Assembly: GCF_011420305.2 (NCBI RefSeq) | Contig: NZ_CP061769.1 | Coordinates: 2,839,001 to 2,903,000 of the forward strand | From: Nocardioides ochotonae | Lineage (GTDB): Bacteria > Actinomycetota > Actinomycetes > Propionibacteriales > Nocardioidaceae | Reading direction: 5' to 3' | Length of the DNA stretch: 64,000 nucleotides | Part shown: positions 36,254 to 50,377 of the stretch, in pieces | How the letters are laid out: each line of letters starts with the position of its first letter | How positions within the stretch are numbered: position 1 is the first letter of the stretch | The notes under the pieces: generated by a model | The model's database searches: none | Told to the model about the DNA's origin: nothing | What the model saw: only the letters and a program-made list of their open reading frames with translations | Translations under genes and position numbers: made by a program

Positions 36254-38839
36254 TCAGGCGTGGGCGACCAGCCCGAGCTCGGTCGGTGCCACCAGCAGCG
36301 GGTGCCGCGGCAGCACCCGCACGGTGTAGCCGACCGCGCCGGCGCGGTCGAGCACGACCTCGCCGTCGTAGCGGTGCCGCCCGCCCTCGAAGTCTCCTGC
36401 CGGGACCAACACCGTGGTCGCCGGGTCGAGCAGGTCACCGGTCTGCGAGAGGGCGCCGTGCACCAGCTGCACCTCGACGTCGTCGGGGGCGAGCCGGCCG
36501 AGCGCGACGTAGGCGCTGACCCGCACCACGTCACCGACCCGGGGCTCCTCGCCGAGGCCGTCGGCCTCGACGTGCTCGACGCGGACCTCGCGCCAGCCCT
36601 CGCGCACCCGCCGCTTCCAGTCCGCCAGCCCGCGCGCGGCGTCCGCGTCGAGGCGCCCGGCCGAGGCGGCGGCGGGTGCGTAGAGGGCGCGCACGTAGTC
36701 GCGCACCATCCGGGTGGCCAGCACCTTCGGGCCCAGCGAGTGCCAGGTATGGCGCAGCATCTCCACCCAGCGCTGCGGGACGCCGTCGGCGTCGACGTCG
36801 TAGAAGCGCGGCGCGACCTCGCCCTCCAGCAGGTCGTAGAGCGCCTCGGCCTCCAGGTCGTCGCGCCGCTCGGTGTCCTCGATGCCGTCGGCCGACGGGA
36901 TCGCCCAGCCGTTCTCGCCGTCGTACCACTCGTCCCACCAGCCGTCGAGGATCGACAGGTTCAGCCCGCCGTTGAGCGCCGCCTTCATGCCGGAGGTGCC
37001 GCACGCCTCGTAGGGACGCAGCGGGTTGTTGAGCCACACGTCGCAGCCGGGGTAGAGCGGCTGCGCCATCGCGATGTCGTAGTCGGGCAGGAACACGATG
37101 CGCCGGCGCACCTGCGGGTCGTCGGCGAAGCGGACCAGCTCCTGCACCAGCCGCTTGCCGCCGTCGTCGGCGGGGTGCGCCTTGCCGGCGACCACCAGCT
37201 GCACCGGGTGCTCGGGGTGCAGCAGCAGGCGCCGCAGCCGCTCGGGGTCGCGCAGCATCAGCGTCAGGCGCTTGTACGACGGCACGCGGCGCGCGAACCC
37301 GATGGTCAGCACGTCGGGGTCGAGCACCCCGTCGGTCCAGGCCAGCTCGGCCGGGGCCGCACCGCGCTCCTCCCACGAGGCGCGCAGCCGGCGCCGGGCC
37401 TCGGCCACCAGGCGCTCGCGCAGCCGGCGCTTGAGCGACCACAGCTCCGGGGCCGGGACCTCGTCGACGAGCGCGTCGAAGCTCTCCGGGTCGGCGCCCT
37501 CCCCCTCGACGTCGACGCCGTAGCGAGCCGCCAGCTCGAGCAGCTCGCGGGCGACCCAGGTCGGTGCGTGCACGCCGTTGGTGATCGAGCCGATCGGCAC
37601 CTCGGCCTCCTCGAAGGCCGGCCACAGCCCGCGGAACATGTCGCGGGAGACCTCGCCGTGCAGCGTGGAGACGCCGTTGGCGCGCTGGGCGAGCCGGAAG
37701 CCCATCACCGCCATGTTGAACACCGCCGGGTCGCCACCGGCGTAGTCCTCGACGCCGAGGGCCAGCACCTGCTCCCCTGGGACGCCGGGGGTGACCCCGC
37801 CGGTGCTGAAGTACTGCTCGACCAGGGAGCGCGGGAACCGGTCGATCCCGGCCGGCACCGGGGTGTGGGTCGTGAAGACGGTGGAGGCGCGGCTCACCTC
37901 GAGCGCGGCGGCCAGGTCGAGACCCGGGCCGTCGGCGTCGGCGCTCAGCTCGCGCAGCCGCTCGACGCCGAGGAAGCCCGCGTGCCCCTCGTTGGTGTGG
38001 AACACCTCGGGGGCGGGGTGCCCGGTGATCCGGGAGAAGGCGCGCAGCGCCCGGACCCCGCCGACGCCGAGCAGGATCTCCTGGCGCAGCCGGTGCTCGG
38101 AGCCGCCGCCGTAGAGGCGGTCCGTGACCTCGACGTACTGCTCGGGGTTGCCCGCGACGTCGGTGTCGAGCATCAGCAGCGGCACCCGCCCGACCTGGGC
38201 CACCCAGATCCGCGCGAGCAGGTCCGGCCCGGCCGGCATCGCCAAGCGCACCACCGCCTCGGTGCCGTCGTCCTCGCGCAGCACCGTGATCGGCGCGCTG
38301 GCCGCGTCGAGCGTCGGGTAGGACTCCAGCTGCCAACCGTCGCGGGCCAGCGCCTGGCGGAAGTAGCCGTGGCGGTAGAGCAGGCCGACACCGACGATCG
38401 GCACGCCGAGGTCGCTCGCGGCCTTGAGGTGGTCGCCGGCGAGGATCCCGAGGCCGCCGGAGTACTGCGGCAGCACCGCGGTGATGCCGAACTCCGGGGA
38501 GAAGTAGCCGATCGCGGCGGGCAGCCGGTCCCCCGCGGCCAGCCGGCGCTGGTACCAGCGCTCGCCGGTGAGGTACGCCGTCAGCGCGGCGCGCGCCGCG
38601 GCCAGCCGCTCCAGGAACCCGGCGTCCCCGGCCAGCTGGGCCAGCCGGTCCGGACCGACCGCCGACAGCAGCGCGACCGGGTCGTGGCCGCGGGCGTGCC
38701 ACAGATCGGGGTCGACCTCGGCGAACAGGTCCTGGGTCGGTGGGTGCCAGACCCAGCGCAGGTTGAGGGCGAGCTCGCCCAGCGTGGCCAGCTCGGCCGG
38801 CAGGACGGGGCGGACGGTGAGTCGTCGGATGGCGCGCAC
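36254..38839 (-). CDS. glgP: Alpha-glucan phosphorylase
   Basis: PLP-dependent GT35 enzyme releasing glucose-1-phosphate from alpha-glucans, 861 aa. The N-terminal DUF3417-like segment (LATLGELALNLRWVWHP) marks the short actinobacterial/archaeal class. Substrate and PLP blocks are PEFGITAVLPQYSGGLGILAGDHL, NEGHAGFL and CGTSGMKAALNGGLNLS, where the lysine binds PLP. It is divergent from the glgE operon across a 252-base gap that carries no other gene. Confidence 0.95.
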   Translation of the reverse strand: MRAIRRLTVRPVLPAELATLGELALNLRWVWHPPTQDLFAEVDPDLWHARGHDPVALLSAVGPDRLAQLAGDAGFLERLAAARAALTAYLTGERWYQRRLAAGDRLPAAIGYFSPEFGITAVLPQYSGGLGILAGDHLKAASDLGVPIVGVGLLYRHGYFRQALARDGWQLESYPTLDAASAPITVLREDDGTEAVVRLAMPAGPDLLARIWVAQVGRVPLLMLDTDVAGNPEQYVEVTDRLYGGGSEHRLRQEILLGVGGVRALRAFSRITGHPAPEVFHTNEGHAGFLGVERLRELSADADGPGLDLAAALEVSRASTVFTTHTPVPAGIDRFPRSLVEQYFSTGGVTPGVPGEQVLALGVEDYAGGDPAVFNMAVMGFRLAQRANGVSTLHGEVSRDMFRGLWPAFEEAEVPIGSITNGVHAPTWVARELLELAARYGVDVEGEGADPESFDALVDEVPAPELWSLKRRLRERLVAEARRRLRASWEERGAAPAELAWTDGVLDPDVLTIGFARRVPSYKRLTLMLRDPERLRRLLLHPEHPVQLVVAGKAHPADDGGKRLVQELVRFADDPQVRRRIVFLPDYDIAMAQPLYPGCDVWLNNPLRPYEACGTSGMKAALNGGLNLSILDGWWDEWYDGENGWAIPSADGIEDTERRDDLEAEALYDLLEGEVAPRFYDVDADGVPQRWVEMLRHTWHSLGPKVLATRMVRDYVRALYAPAAASAGRLDADAARGLADWKRRVREGWREVRVEHVEADGLGEEPRVGDVVRVSAYVALGRLAPDDVEVQLVHGALSQTGDLLDPATTVLVPAGDFEGGRHRYDGEVVLDRAGAVGYTVRVLPRHPLLVAPTELGLVAHA

Positions 38840-39091
38840 CGCTCGACCGTAGCCCAGCAGCCGCCGCCCGGTCAGGCGTCTGCCGCCCCCCGCGTGACGG
38901 TCCCGGGTCTTTCACGTGACATCGCGGCGACGGCCCGTCGTGTCGCCCGCGTGACAGCACGGATCGCGCCACACTCGCGGCACCGGAACCGACACCCGAC
39001 GCTTCCGGACCCGAGGCTGGACGACGGCATTGGGTACAGGCCCCCGGGTCAGCGCCTCCCCCGTGGGTGCCCCCTCAGCAAGGTTGGAGCA

Positions 39092-41106
39092 ATGGTCGGA
39101 CGCATCCCCGTCATGAACGTCCATCCCCTCGTCGATCTCGGCCGCCAAGCGGCCAAGGCCACCGTCGGCGAGCCACTGCCCGTGCGGGCGACGATCTTCC
39201 GGGAGGGCCACGACCGGCTCGGGGCCGACGTCGTGCTCACCGGGCCCGACGGCGTACGACGGCCGCCGGTGCGGATGACCCCGCACCCGGACGTGCCCGA
39301 CCGCTACGAGGCCGAGGTGGTGCCCGACGCCGAGGGAACGTGGACCTTCGAGATCCAGGCATGGTCGGACCCGATCGCCACCTGGCAGCACGCCGCCGGG
39401 CTGAAGATCCCGGCCGGCGTGGACGTCGAGCTGATGTTCACCGAGGGCCGGCTGCTGCTCGAGCAGGTGCTCGCGGGTCTCGAGAAGGGCTCCCCCGCCC
39501 TCCCCGTCGTGAAGGCCGGCCTCCAGGCCGCCACCGACACCTCGCGCCCGGTCGAGGCCCGGCTGGCCGCGCTCCAGGACCCCGCGCTCGAGGCGGTGCT
39601 CCACGCCCACCCGGTGCGCGAGCTGCTCACCGTCGAGGGCCCGTTCCCGGCGTACGCCGACCGGGCCAAGGCCCTGTTCAGCAGCTGGTATGAGTTCTTC
39701 CCGCGCTCCGAGGGCGCCGTCGAGGACCCGCTCACCGGGCAGGTCGCCTCCGGCACCTTCCGCACCGCCGCCAAGCGCCTGGACGCGGTCGCGGAGATGG
39801 GCTTCGACGTCATCTACCTGCCGCCGATCCACCCGATCGGCGAGGTCAACCGCAAGGGCCCCAACAACAGCGTGCTCACCGAGCCCGGCCCCGCGCCGGA
39901 GGACTGGCCAGGCTCGCCGTGGGCGATCGGCTCGCGCCACGGCGGTCACGACGCGATCCACCCCGACCTCGGCACCCTCGAGGACTTCGACGCCTTCGTG
40001 GCCCGCGCCCGCGAGCTGGGCCTCGAGGTCGCCCTCGACCTCGCCCTCCAGGCCGCGCCCGACCACCCGTGGGTCACCTCGCACCCGGAGTGGTTCACCA
40101 CCCGCGCCGACGGGACCATCGCCTACGCCGAGAACCCGCCCAAGAAGTACCAGGACATCTACCCGGTCAACTTCGACAACGACCCCGAGGGCATCGCCCA
40201 AGAGGTCCTGCGGATCGTGCGGCACTGGATGTCGCACGGCGTGCGGATCTTCCGCGTCGACAACCCCCACACCAAGCCGCTGAGGTTCTGGGAGTGGCTG
40301 CTCGCCGAGGTCCGGCGCACCGACCCCGACGTGATCTTCCTGTCCGAGGCGTTCACCCGCCCGGCGATGATGCACGGGCTCGGCGCCATCGGCTTCCACC
40401 AGAGCTACACCTACTTCACCTGGCGCACCGCGCGCTGGGAGCTGGAGGAGTACCTCCGCGAGCTCGCCCACGAGTCCGACCACCTGATGCGCCCGAACTT
40501 CTTCGTCAACACCCCCGACATCCTGCACGCCTACCTGCAGTACGGCGGGCCGGCGGCGTTCAAGGTGCGCGCGGCCATCGCCGCGACCGGCTCGCCCTCG
40601 TGGGGCGTCTACGCCGGCTACGAGCTCTACGAGCACGTCGCGGTACGCCCCGGCAGCGAGGAGTACCTCGACTCCGAGAAGTACCAGATCCGCATCCGCG
40701 ACTGGGACGGCGCCGCGGCCGAGGGTCGCACGCTCGCGCCGTACCTCACCAGGCTCAACGAGATCCGGCGCCGCCACCCCGCGCTCCAGCTGCTGCGCAA
40801 CGTGGCGATCCACTCCAGCGACGACGAGAACATCCTGGTGTTCTCCAAGACCTGCGCCGACCCCCAGCGCCCCGGAGACCCCGAGGACCCCGGCGACACC
40901 GTGATCGTGGTGGTCAACCTCGACCCGCACGGCACCCGGGAGACGACCGTCCACCTCGACCTGCCCGCGATGGGCATGGACGTGGGCGAGGTCTTCGGCG
41001 TCCACGACGAGATCACCGGGCAGGACTGGACCTGGAGCCAGCACAACTACGTCCGCCTCGACCCCGCCCACGAGCCGGCCCACATCCTCAGCGTCAGGAG
41101 GACGCG

Positions 41107-41110
<4 letters not shown>
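39092..41110 (+). CDS. glgE: Alpha-1,4-glucan:maltose-1-phosphate maltosyltransferase
   Basis: GH13_3 enzyme extending alpha-1,4-glucan from maltose-1-phosphate, 672 aa. The nucleophile Asp is in [11 protein letters not shown], the acid/base Glu in FLSEAFTRP, and the phosphate/ligand region NRKGPNNS and [11 protein letters not shown] are typical GlgE. It has an N-terminal Ig-like domain ([20 protein letters not shown]). ATG 39092 has a close GGAG, and an ATG at 39113 (MNVHPLVD) is an alternative. First gene of glgE-treS-mak-glgB. Confidence 0.96.
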
Positions 41111-43007
<1,897 letters not shown>

Positions 43008-43011
<4 letters not shown>

Positions 43012-44554
43012 CTCCCCCTTCCAGCCCGTCCAGCCCGTCCAGCCCGTCCAGCCCGTCCAGCAGTTCCAGCCACTCCAGCACCCATCTCGACCCCCAGATC
43101 TTCGCCGACTACCTGGTCAAGACCCGCTGGTTCGCCGGCAAGGGGCGCTCCTTCACCGTGAGCGGCATCCGGCGCCTCGGCGACGTGCCGGGCACCGGCG
43201 AGGTCGAGCCGCGGGTGGTCAACCACCTCGTCGAGCTCACCTACGACGACGCCCCCGGCGGGGAGGCGGCCACCGAGCTCTACCAGGTGCCGCTCACCCT
43301 GTACGCCGAGCCGGTCGAGCGCCTCGACCACGCCTTCATCGGCTGGTGGGAGGAGCCGGGCCGCGGCTGGGTGCACGCCTACGACGCGCTGCACGACCGC
43401 GACGCGATGGCCGCCTGGCTGCGCACCTTCGTCGACGCCGTGCCGGTCGAGGGCGGGGTGTGGACCGACCCGGCAACCGGGCTGGTCTTCCACCGCACGC
43501 CGGGCCACGACCTCGACCCGCACGCCACCGCGGCGCTCTTCTCCGGCGAGCAGTCGAACTCCACGGTGCTCTTCGGCGACCACGCGGCGATGAAGCTGTT
43601 CCGCAAGCTCACCCCCGGCGCGAACCCGGACATCGCCGTCCACGAGGCCCTCACCCGCGCCGGCTCCGACCACGTCGCCGCGCTCTACGGCTGGGTGGAG
43701 TGGAGCGACCCCGAGGGACAGCACGGCGCGGGCGACCCCGAGGGCGAGCACGCCGCCGACGACCCCGGTGGGCCGGAGGCACCGGTGCTCCAGCTGGCGA
43801 TGCTGCAGCAGTTCCTGCGCACCGGCACCGACGGCTGGGACCTGGCGCTGGCCAGCGTGCGTGACCTGTTCGCCGAGGCCGACCTGCACGCCGAGGAGGT
43901 CGGCGGCGACTTCGCCGGTGAGGCGGCCCGGCTGGGCGAGTCCCTGCGGGAGGTGCACGGCGTGCTCGCCACGCAGTTCGGCCGCTCGCAGCGCGACGCG
44001 GGCTCGCTGGCCGAGGCGATGACGCAGCGGCTCAGCGACGCGCTCGCCGTCGTACCGCCCCTGGAGGCGTACGCCGAGACGCTGCGCGCGGCGTACGACC
44101 GGCTGGCCGGGCTGGGCACCATCGAGGTGCAGCGCGTGCACGGCGACCTGCACCTGGGCCAGACCCTGCGCACCTCCGGCGGCTGGAAGATCGTCGACTT
44201 CGAGGGCGAGCCCGCCCGGCCGCTGGCCGAGCGGCAGCTGCCCGACTCCCCCTGGCGCGACGTCGCGGGGATGCTGCGCTCCTTCGACTACGCCCCGCAG
44301 GTGGTCGGCCGCTCGCTGGCCGAGGAGGACCCCGAGGGCGCCGCCCAACGCGCCTACCGGGCCGAGGAGTGGTCCGAGCGCAACAAGGAGCACTTCCTCC
44401 AGGCCTACGCCGGCGGCCCGCTGACGCCCGAGCAGCGGGTGCTGCTCGACGCCTACATCGCCGACAAGGCCGTCTACGAGACCGTCTACGAGACGCGCAA
44501 CCGGCCGAGCTGGGTGACCATCCCCCTCACCGCGATCGCGAGGATCGGAGCCTC

Positions 44555-44558
<4 letters not shown>
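43008..44558 (+). CDS. mak: Maltokinase (Pep2/Mak)
   Basis: Phosphorylates maltose at C1 to feed GlgE, 516 aa. The GTG overlaps the treS stop (GTGA). The first 24 residues are a Ser/Pro/His repeat ([15 protein letters not shown]) encoded by four 9-bp copies. The N-terminal cap domain ([18 protein letters not shown]) and the kinase lobe with [11 protein letters not shown] (catalytic) and IVDFEGEP (metal) are standard. Trehalose to glucan flux runs treS-mak-glgE here. Confidence 0.95.
43022..43057 (+). repeat. 9-bp minisatellite in the mak 5' end
   Basis: Four exact copies of CAGCCCGTC (43022-43057), plus a partial copy. The unit is three codons, encoding Ser-Pro-Ser, so copy-number change keeps the reading frame. 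Confidence 0.85.
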
Positions 44559-46777
<2,219 letters not shown>

Positions 46778-46788
46778 TCGCCGCGTCG

Positions 46789-46826
46789 TGCCCGGACCGG
46801 TCCGCTCCCATCCGGACCGGTCCGGG
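46789..46826 (+). terminator. Terminator of the glgE-treS-mak-glgB operon
   Basis: GCCCGGACCGGTCCG and its exact reverse complement, 15 bp each, around an 8-base loop, 11 bases after the glgB stop. Each arm contains the 12-bp palindrome CGGACCGGTCCG, so cruciform or dimer-binding uses are also possible. Confidence 0.72.
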
Positions 46827-46862
46827 CAGCGGCGGCTTTCGCCTCGTGGCTAGGGTGGCGGC

Positions 46863-47891
46863 GTGACCGAGCAGCCCAGCCTCACCGACGGGACGGTCAC
46901 GCTGCGTGCGTGGCGCGAGTCCGACGTGGAGGTCGCGATCGCAGGCCATGACGAGCCAGTCCTGCACTGGCTCGGCGTCGCGGAAGGCCCCAGCGCCGAC
47001 CAGCATCGACAGGCGATCCGGGTCTGGACCGAGCGCTTCTCCACCAGCAACCGCATCGGCTACGCCATCGAGGTCGGCGGCCAGCTGGTCGGCGGCTGCC
47101 AGGTGCGCGTCGACGACCACAGCACCGGCGAGCTCCAGTGGGTGCTGTACGCCGGCCACCGCGGCCAGGGACACGCCACCCGGGCGGTGCGGGTGCTCTC
47201 CGACTGGGCGCTCACGGCCGTCGGCCAGGGCGGCCTGGGCCTGACCCGGGTCGAGGCCCACGTCGAGCCCACCAACGAGTCCGCGCTGCGCGTCGCCAGC
47301 CGCGCCGGGCTGCGCCGCGAGGGCGTGCGCCGCATCGTGGCCGGCACCGGCGAGCAGCCGGCCGCCACCGAGTACGTCGTGCTCGCCCGGCTCGCCGACG
47401 ACCCGCCGGTGAGCGACCCGTCGAGCTTCCGCTCGCTGCTCAACTCCTTCCTGCCCCGCAAGCGCGCGATCGGGCAGATGCTGCTGCGCGACACCTCCGG
47501 GCGGGTGCTGCTGTGCAACCTGACCTACAAGAAGGACTGGGACCTGCCCGGCGGCGTCGTCGAGGTGGGCGAGTCCCCGCAGCTGGCCGCCGCCCGGGAG
47601 GTCGAGGAGGAGCTCGGGCTGGTCGTGAAGCCGGGCCCGCTGGTCCTCACCGACTGGCTGCCGCCGTGGAGCGGGTGGGACGACGCGCTGTGCCTGGTCT
47701 TCGACGGGGGCGTGCACGACCCCGCGATCCTCGACCGTGCGGTCTACCAGGCCCGCGAGATCCGCTCGGCGGAGTTCTGCACCCTCGAGCAGGCCACCGA
47801 GCGCTGCGCGGACTTCACCCTGCGCCGCCTCACCGCCGCCCTCGCCAACATCGAGCGCGGCGGCCCGGCGTACACCGAGTCCGGCCGCTGA
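46863..47891 (+). CDS. GNAT acetyltransferase-Nudix hydrolase fusion protein
   Basis: A 342-aa two-domain protein. Residues 1-180 are a GNAT domain (VTLRAWRESDVEVAI, YAGHRGQGHATRAVRVL as the acetyl-CoA loop, NESALRVASRAGLRREG). Residues about 195-330 are a Nudix domain with the complete box GGVVEVGESPQLAAAREVEE continuing ELGL. TAGGGT (46851-46856) ends six bases before GTG 46863. One continuous frame spans both domains with no internal start, so it is a fusion rather than overlapping genes. Substrates unknown. Confidence 0.9.
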   Translation: MTEQPSLTDGTVTLRAWRESDVEVAIAGHDEPVLHWLGVAEGPSADQHRQAIRVWTERFSTSNRIGYAIEVGGQLVGGCQVRVDDHSTGELQWVLYAGHRGQGHATRAVRVLSDWALTAVGQGGLGLTRVEAHVEPTNESALRVASRAGLRREGVRRIVAGTGEQPAATEYVVLARLADDPPVSDPSSFRSLLNSFLPRKRAIGQMLLRDTSGRVLLCNLTYKKDWDLPGGVVEVGESPQLAAAREVEEELGLVVKPGPLVLTDWLPPWSGWDDALCLVFDGGVHDPAILDRAVYQAREIRSAEFCTLEQATERCADFTLRRLTAALANIERGGPAYTESGR

Positions 47892-47900
47892 CCCCTTCCC

Positions 47901-47945
47901 CCGGGTCGGGGCTGATGGTTGCGTGAGCGGCGCTCGTGGTTGCGC
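47901..47945 (+). repeat. Dispersed paired repeat, copy 3
   Basis: Two units, CCGGGTCGGGGCTGATGG followed by TTGCG (47901-47923) and TGAGCGGCGCTCGTGG followed by TTGCG (47924-47944). It fills the 54-bp gap between the converging GNAT-Nudix and EamA genes. Confidence 0.65.
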
Positions 47946-48848
47946 TCAGCGGGCCGCGCGCTCCGGCACCGGCAGTGGTACGACGCCCGCTCGCGCGCGC
48001 GCCGGCCGGAGGGCGACCAGCACGCCGACGACGAGCAGCAGCCCACCGAGCGCCTCCCCCGCGCTCGGGACCTGGGCGAGCAGCAGCCACGCCGACACCA
48101 TCGCCACGACCGGCGCCAGCAGCACCCACGGCACGACCGCCGCGGACGGGTTGCGGGCCAGCAGCGAGTTGAAGATGCCGTAGCCCACCAGGGAGGCCAG
48201 CCCGGCGGTGTAGAGCGTCGACACCAGCGCCTGCCACCCGAAGGAGCCCAGCCCCTCGGTGACCGCCGCAGGTCCGTCCAGGACGAGTGACAGCGCGAGC
48301 AGCGGGACCGGGACCACCACCGCCGACCAGACCGTGAGCCCGAACCCGCCCGGCACCCGGGCCGCACGCGACACGACGTTCCCGATCCCCCAGGACAGTG
48401 CGCCGGCCAGGCAGAGCAGCAGCGCGACGAGCGGGACCTCCCCGCCGCGGCCCAGCGCGACCACGACCAGCCCGACCACGCCGAGGAGCACCCCGGCGCC
48501 CTGTGCGCGGGTGGGCCGCTCACGCAGCACGCCCGCCGCGATCACGATCGTGAACACCACCTGGGCCTGGAGCACCAGGGCGGCCAGGCCGGGCGGCAGC
48601 CCGGCCGCCATCGAGACGTAGAGGAAGCCGAACTGCCCGGCCGACATGAACAGCCCGACGGCGGCCAGCACCCGCCAGGAGACGTCGGGCCGCGGCACCA
48701 GCAGCACCGCCGGGAAGACCACCAGCACGAACCGGCAGGCCAGGAACAGCAGCGGCGGCACCTCGCCCATCCCCCAGTCGATGACCACGAAGTTGAAGCC
48801 CCACAAGGAGGCGACCAGAGCGGCGAGGAGGGAGTCGCGTCGGTTCAC
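47946..48848 (-). CDS. EamA family transporter (DMT superfamily)
   Basis: A 300-aa membrane protein with ten predicted helices in two EamA repeats (SLLAALVASLWGFNFVVI and ALLLCLAGALSWGIGNVVSR open the halves). Family members export amino acids or other metabolites. The start is GTG, six bases after GAGGCT (48855-48860, minus strand). It is divergent from a LysR gene with 73 bp between start codons, a typical regulator-exporter pair. Confidence 0.88.
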   Translation of the reverse strand: MNRRDSLLAALVASLWGFNFVVIDWGMGEVPPLLFLACRFVLVVFPAVLLVPRPDVSWRVLAAVGLFMSAGQFGFLYVSMAAGLPPGLAALVLQAQVVFTIVIAAGVLRERPTRAQGAGVLLGVVGLVVVALGRGGEVPLVALLLCLAGALSWGIGNVVSRAARVPGGFGLTVWSAVVVPVPLLALSLVLDGPAAVTEGLGSFGWQALVSTLYTAGLASLVGYGIFNSLLARNPSAAVVPWVLLAPVVAMVSAWLLLAQVPSAGEALGGLLLVVGVLVALRPARARAGVVPLPVPERAAR

Positions 48849-48921
48849 GACGACAGCCTCGCGGAGAGTGACCGTGCAGCACCAGCGAACAGTTGTGAAC
48901 GTTTTGCTTTAGCGTTGCTTC

Positions 48922-49815
48922 ATGATCGATCTCGACGCCGTCGTCGCCCTACGGGCCGTCGCGACCCACGGATCCGTGAGCGCGGCCGCGGCCTCGCTCG
49001 ACTTCACGCCCTCCGCGGTCTCCCAGCAGATCAAGCGGCTCGAGCGCAGCACCGGCGTACCGCTACTGGAGCGGGTCGGGCGTGGCGTCGTGCTCACCCG
49101 TCACGGCCGTCACCTCGTCGAGAGCAGCACCCCGCTGCTCGCCGGCCTGGAGGAGCTGGAGAGCGGGCTGCACCGGCAGGCGCGGACCGTGGCCGGACGG
49201 CTGCGGGTGGCGGCCTTCTCGACCGCCATCTGCGGGCTGGTGGCCCCGGTCGTGCGCGACGTGCTCGACGCCCACCCGGACCTCGCGGTCACCGTGTCCG
49301 AGCGCGAGCCCTGGGACGCCGTCGACTTCGTCGCCACCGATCAGGCCGACCTCGGGATCGTGCACCAGTGGGGCGACGTACCGCTCGTCGTGCCCGACCA
49401 CGTCGCGATCACCCCGCTCGCCGACGACCGCGCCGACGTCGTGGTCCACCGGGAGCACCCGCTCGCCGGTCGCGATCGACTGAGCCCGCGCGACCTCATC
49501 GACGAGGGCTGGGTCGCCACCCCGCGCAGCACGATCTGCCGGCAGTGGCTGGAGCGGATGTACGTCGGCACCGGCCACCTGCCCCGCGTCGTGCACGAGT
49601 CCTGGGAGTTCGACGCCCACCTGGCGATGGTGCGGGCCCGGCTCGGCATCGCGCTCGTGCCGCGGCTGGGCCGCTCACCGCTCGGTGCCGACCTGTGCGC
49701 GGTGCAGATGCACGACCCGGTGCCGGTACGCCGGGTGCTCGCGGTCCACCGGCGCAGCATGACCAGCTCCCCCGCGCTCGGCGCGATGCTCGAGGCGCTG
49801 CTCGCGGCGCGGTGA
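48922..49815 (+). CDS. LysR family transcriptional regulator
   Basis: A 297-aa regulator with the N-terminal winged helix (IDLDAVVALRAVATHGSVSA ... SPSAVSQQIKRLE-type recognition, here TPSAVSQQIKRLERSTGVPL) and a C-terminal periplasmic-binding-like sensor domain. TAGCGT (48910-48915) ends six bases before the ATG, so its message looks leaderless. It probably controls the divergent EamA exporter. Effector unknown. Confidence 0.92.
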   Translation: MIDLDAVVALRAVATHGSVSAAAASLDFTPSAVSQQIKRLERSTGVPLLERVGRGVVLTRHGRHLVESSTPLLAGLEELESGLHRQARTVAGRLRVAAFSTAICGLVAPVVRDVLDAHPDLAVTVSEREPWDAVDFVATDQADLGIVHQWGDVPLVVPDHVAITPLADDRADVVVHREHPLAGRDRLSPRDLIDEGWVATPRSTICRQWLERMYVGTGHLPRVVHESWEFDAHLAMVRARLGIALVPRLGRSPLGADLCAVQMHDPVPVRRVLAVHRRSMTSSPALGAMLEALLAAR

Positions 49816-49835
49816 CCCGGGACGGTGTACGGCCC

Positions 49836-49878
49836 GCACCATGGGTGCCGACTCGCGCAACCATTGACCCCGACTCGG
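49836..49878 (-). repeat. Dispersed paired repeat, copy 4
   Basis: On the minus strand, units CCGAGTCGGGGTCAATGG followed by TTGCG and CGAGTCGGCACCCATGGTGC. It lies between the converging LysR and small secreted protein genes. Confidence 0.65.
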
Positions 49879-49899
49879 CGAGCAGCGGTGGGGTGGGAC

Positions 49900-50325
49900 T
49901 CAGCAGCGGGCGAGGCTGCGGGCGTAGCCGATCGCGCTGCCGTGGTCGACGCCCGGCCCGCTGATGCCGGTGCCCATCAGGTGGCCCGGCTTGACGACCA
50001 GTGACTTCGTGCCGGAGATCGAGCCGCCCGTGGCGCGGACGGTGACGCTGCCCGAGCCACCGGTGAGCCGCATCAGCGTGCCGCGGTAGACCTGGCTGGA
50101 CGCCCGGTTGTCCAGGCGCACCCGCACCCGGACGTCGCCGCCGCCGAGCGGGACCTTGCAGACCTGGACCTTGACGCCGTTGGCCTTGGAGCCGGTCGTC
50201 CAGGCCGCCTGGGCCGGCGGAGCGAGGAACACGCCGGCGGCCAGGACAGAGGCGACGGCCGAGGCCGCCAACGCCAGGCGGCGGGGAGAACGAGAACGGG
50301 ACGGAGCAGGGAGGGCGCGAGGCAT
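49900..50325 (-). CDS. Small secreted protein
   Basis: A 141-aa exported protein. A twin basic-rich signal peptide (PRRLALAASAVASVLAAGVF, cleavage after AQA) is followed by a mature domain of about 100 residues with two cysteines (VQVCKVPLGG and SLARC), probably one disulfide, and a beta-strand-rich sequence (RVRVRLDNRASSQVYRG). I do not recognise the fold or function. It is alone between a LysR gene and an EI24-type gene. Confidence 0.75.
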   Translation of the reverse strand: MPRALPAPSRSRSPRRLALAASAVASVLAAGVFLAPPAQAAWTTGSKANGVKVQVCKVPLGGGDVRVRVRLDNRASSQVYRGTLMRLTGGSGSVTVRATGGSISGTKSLVVKPGHLMGTGISGPGVDHGSAIGYARSLARC

Positions 50326-50377
50326 GCCCGAAGCCTAACCGCCGACCGCCGACCGAAACCCCGTCCCGCCCGGCCCC

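Noticed and set aside
38840-39091. A hidden gene or RNA in the gap between glgP and glgE
   Set aside because: No frame with a plausible start and codon pattern, and no structured RNA motif recognised; it appears to be a divergent promoter region only.
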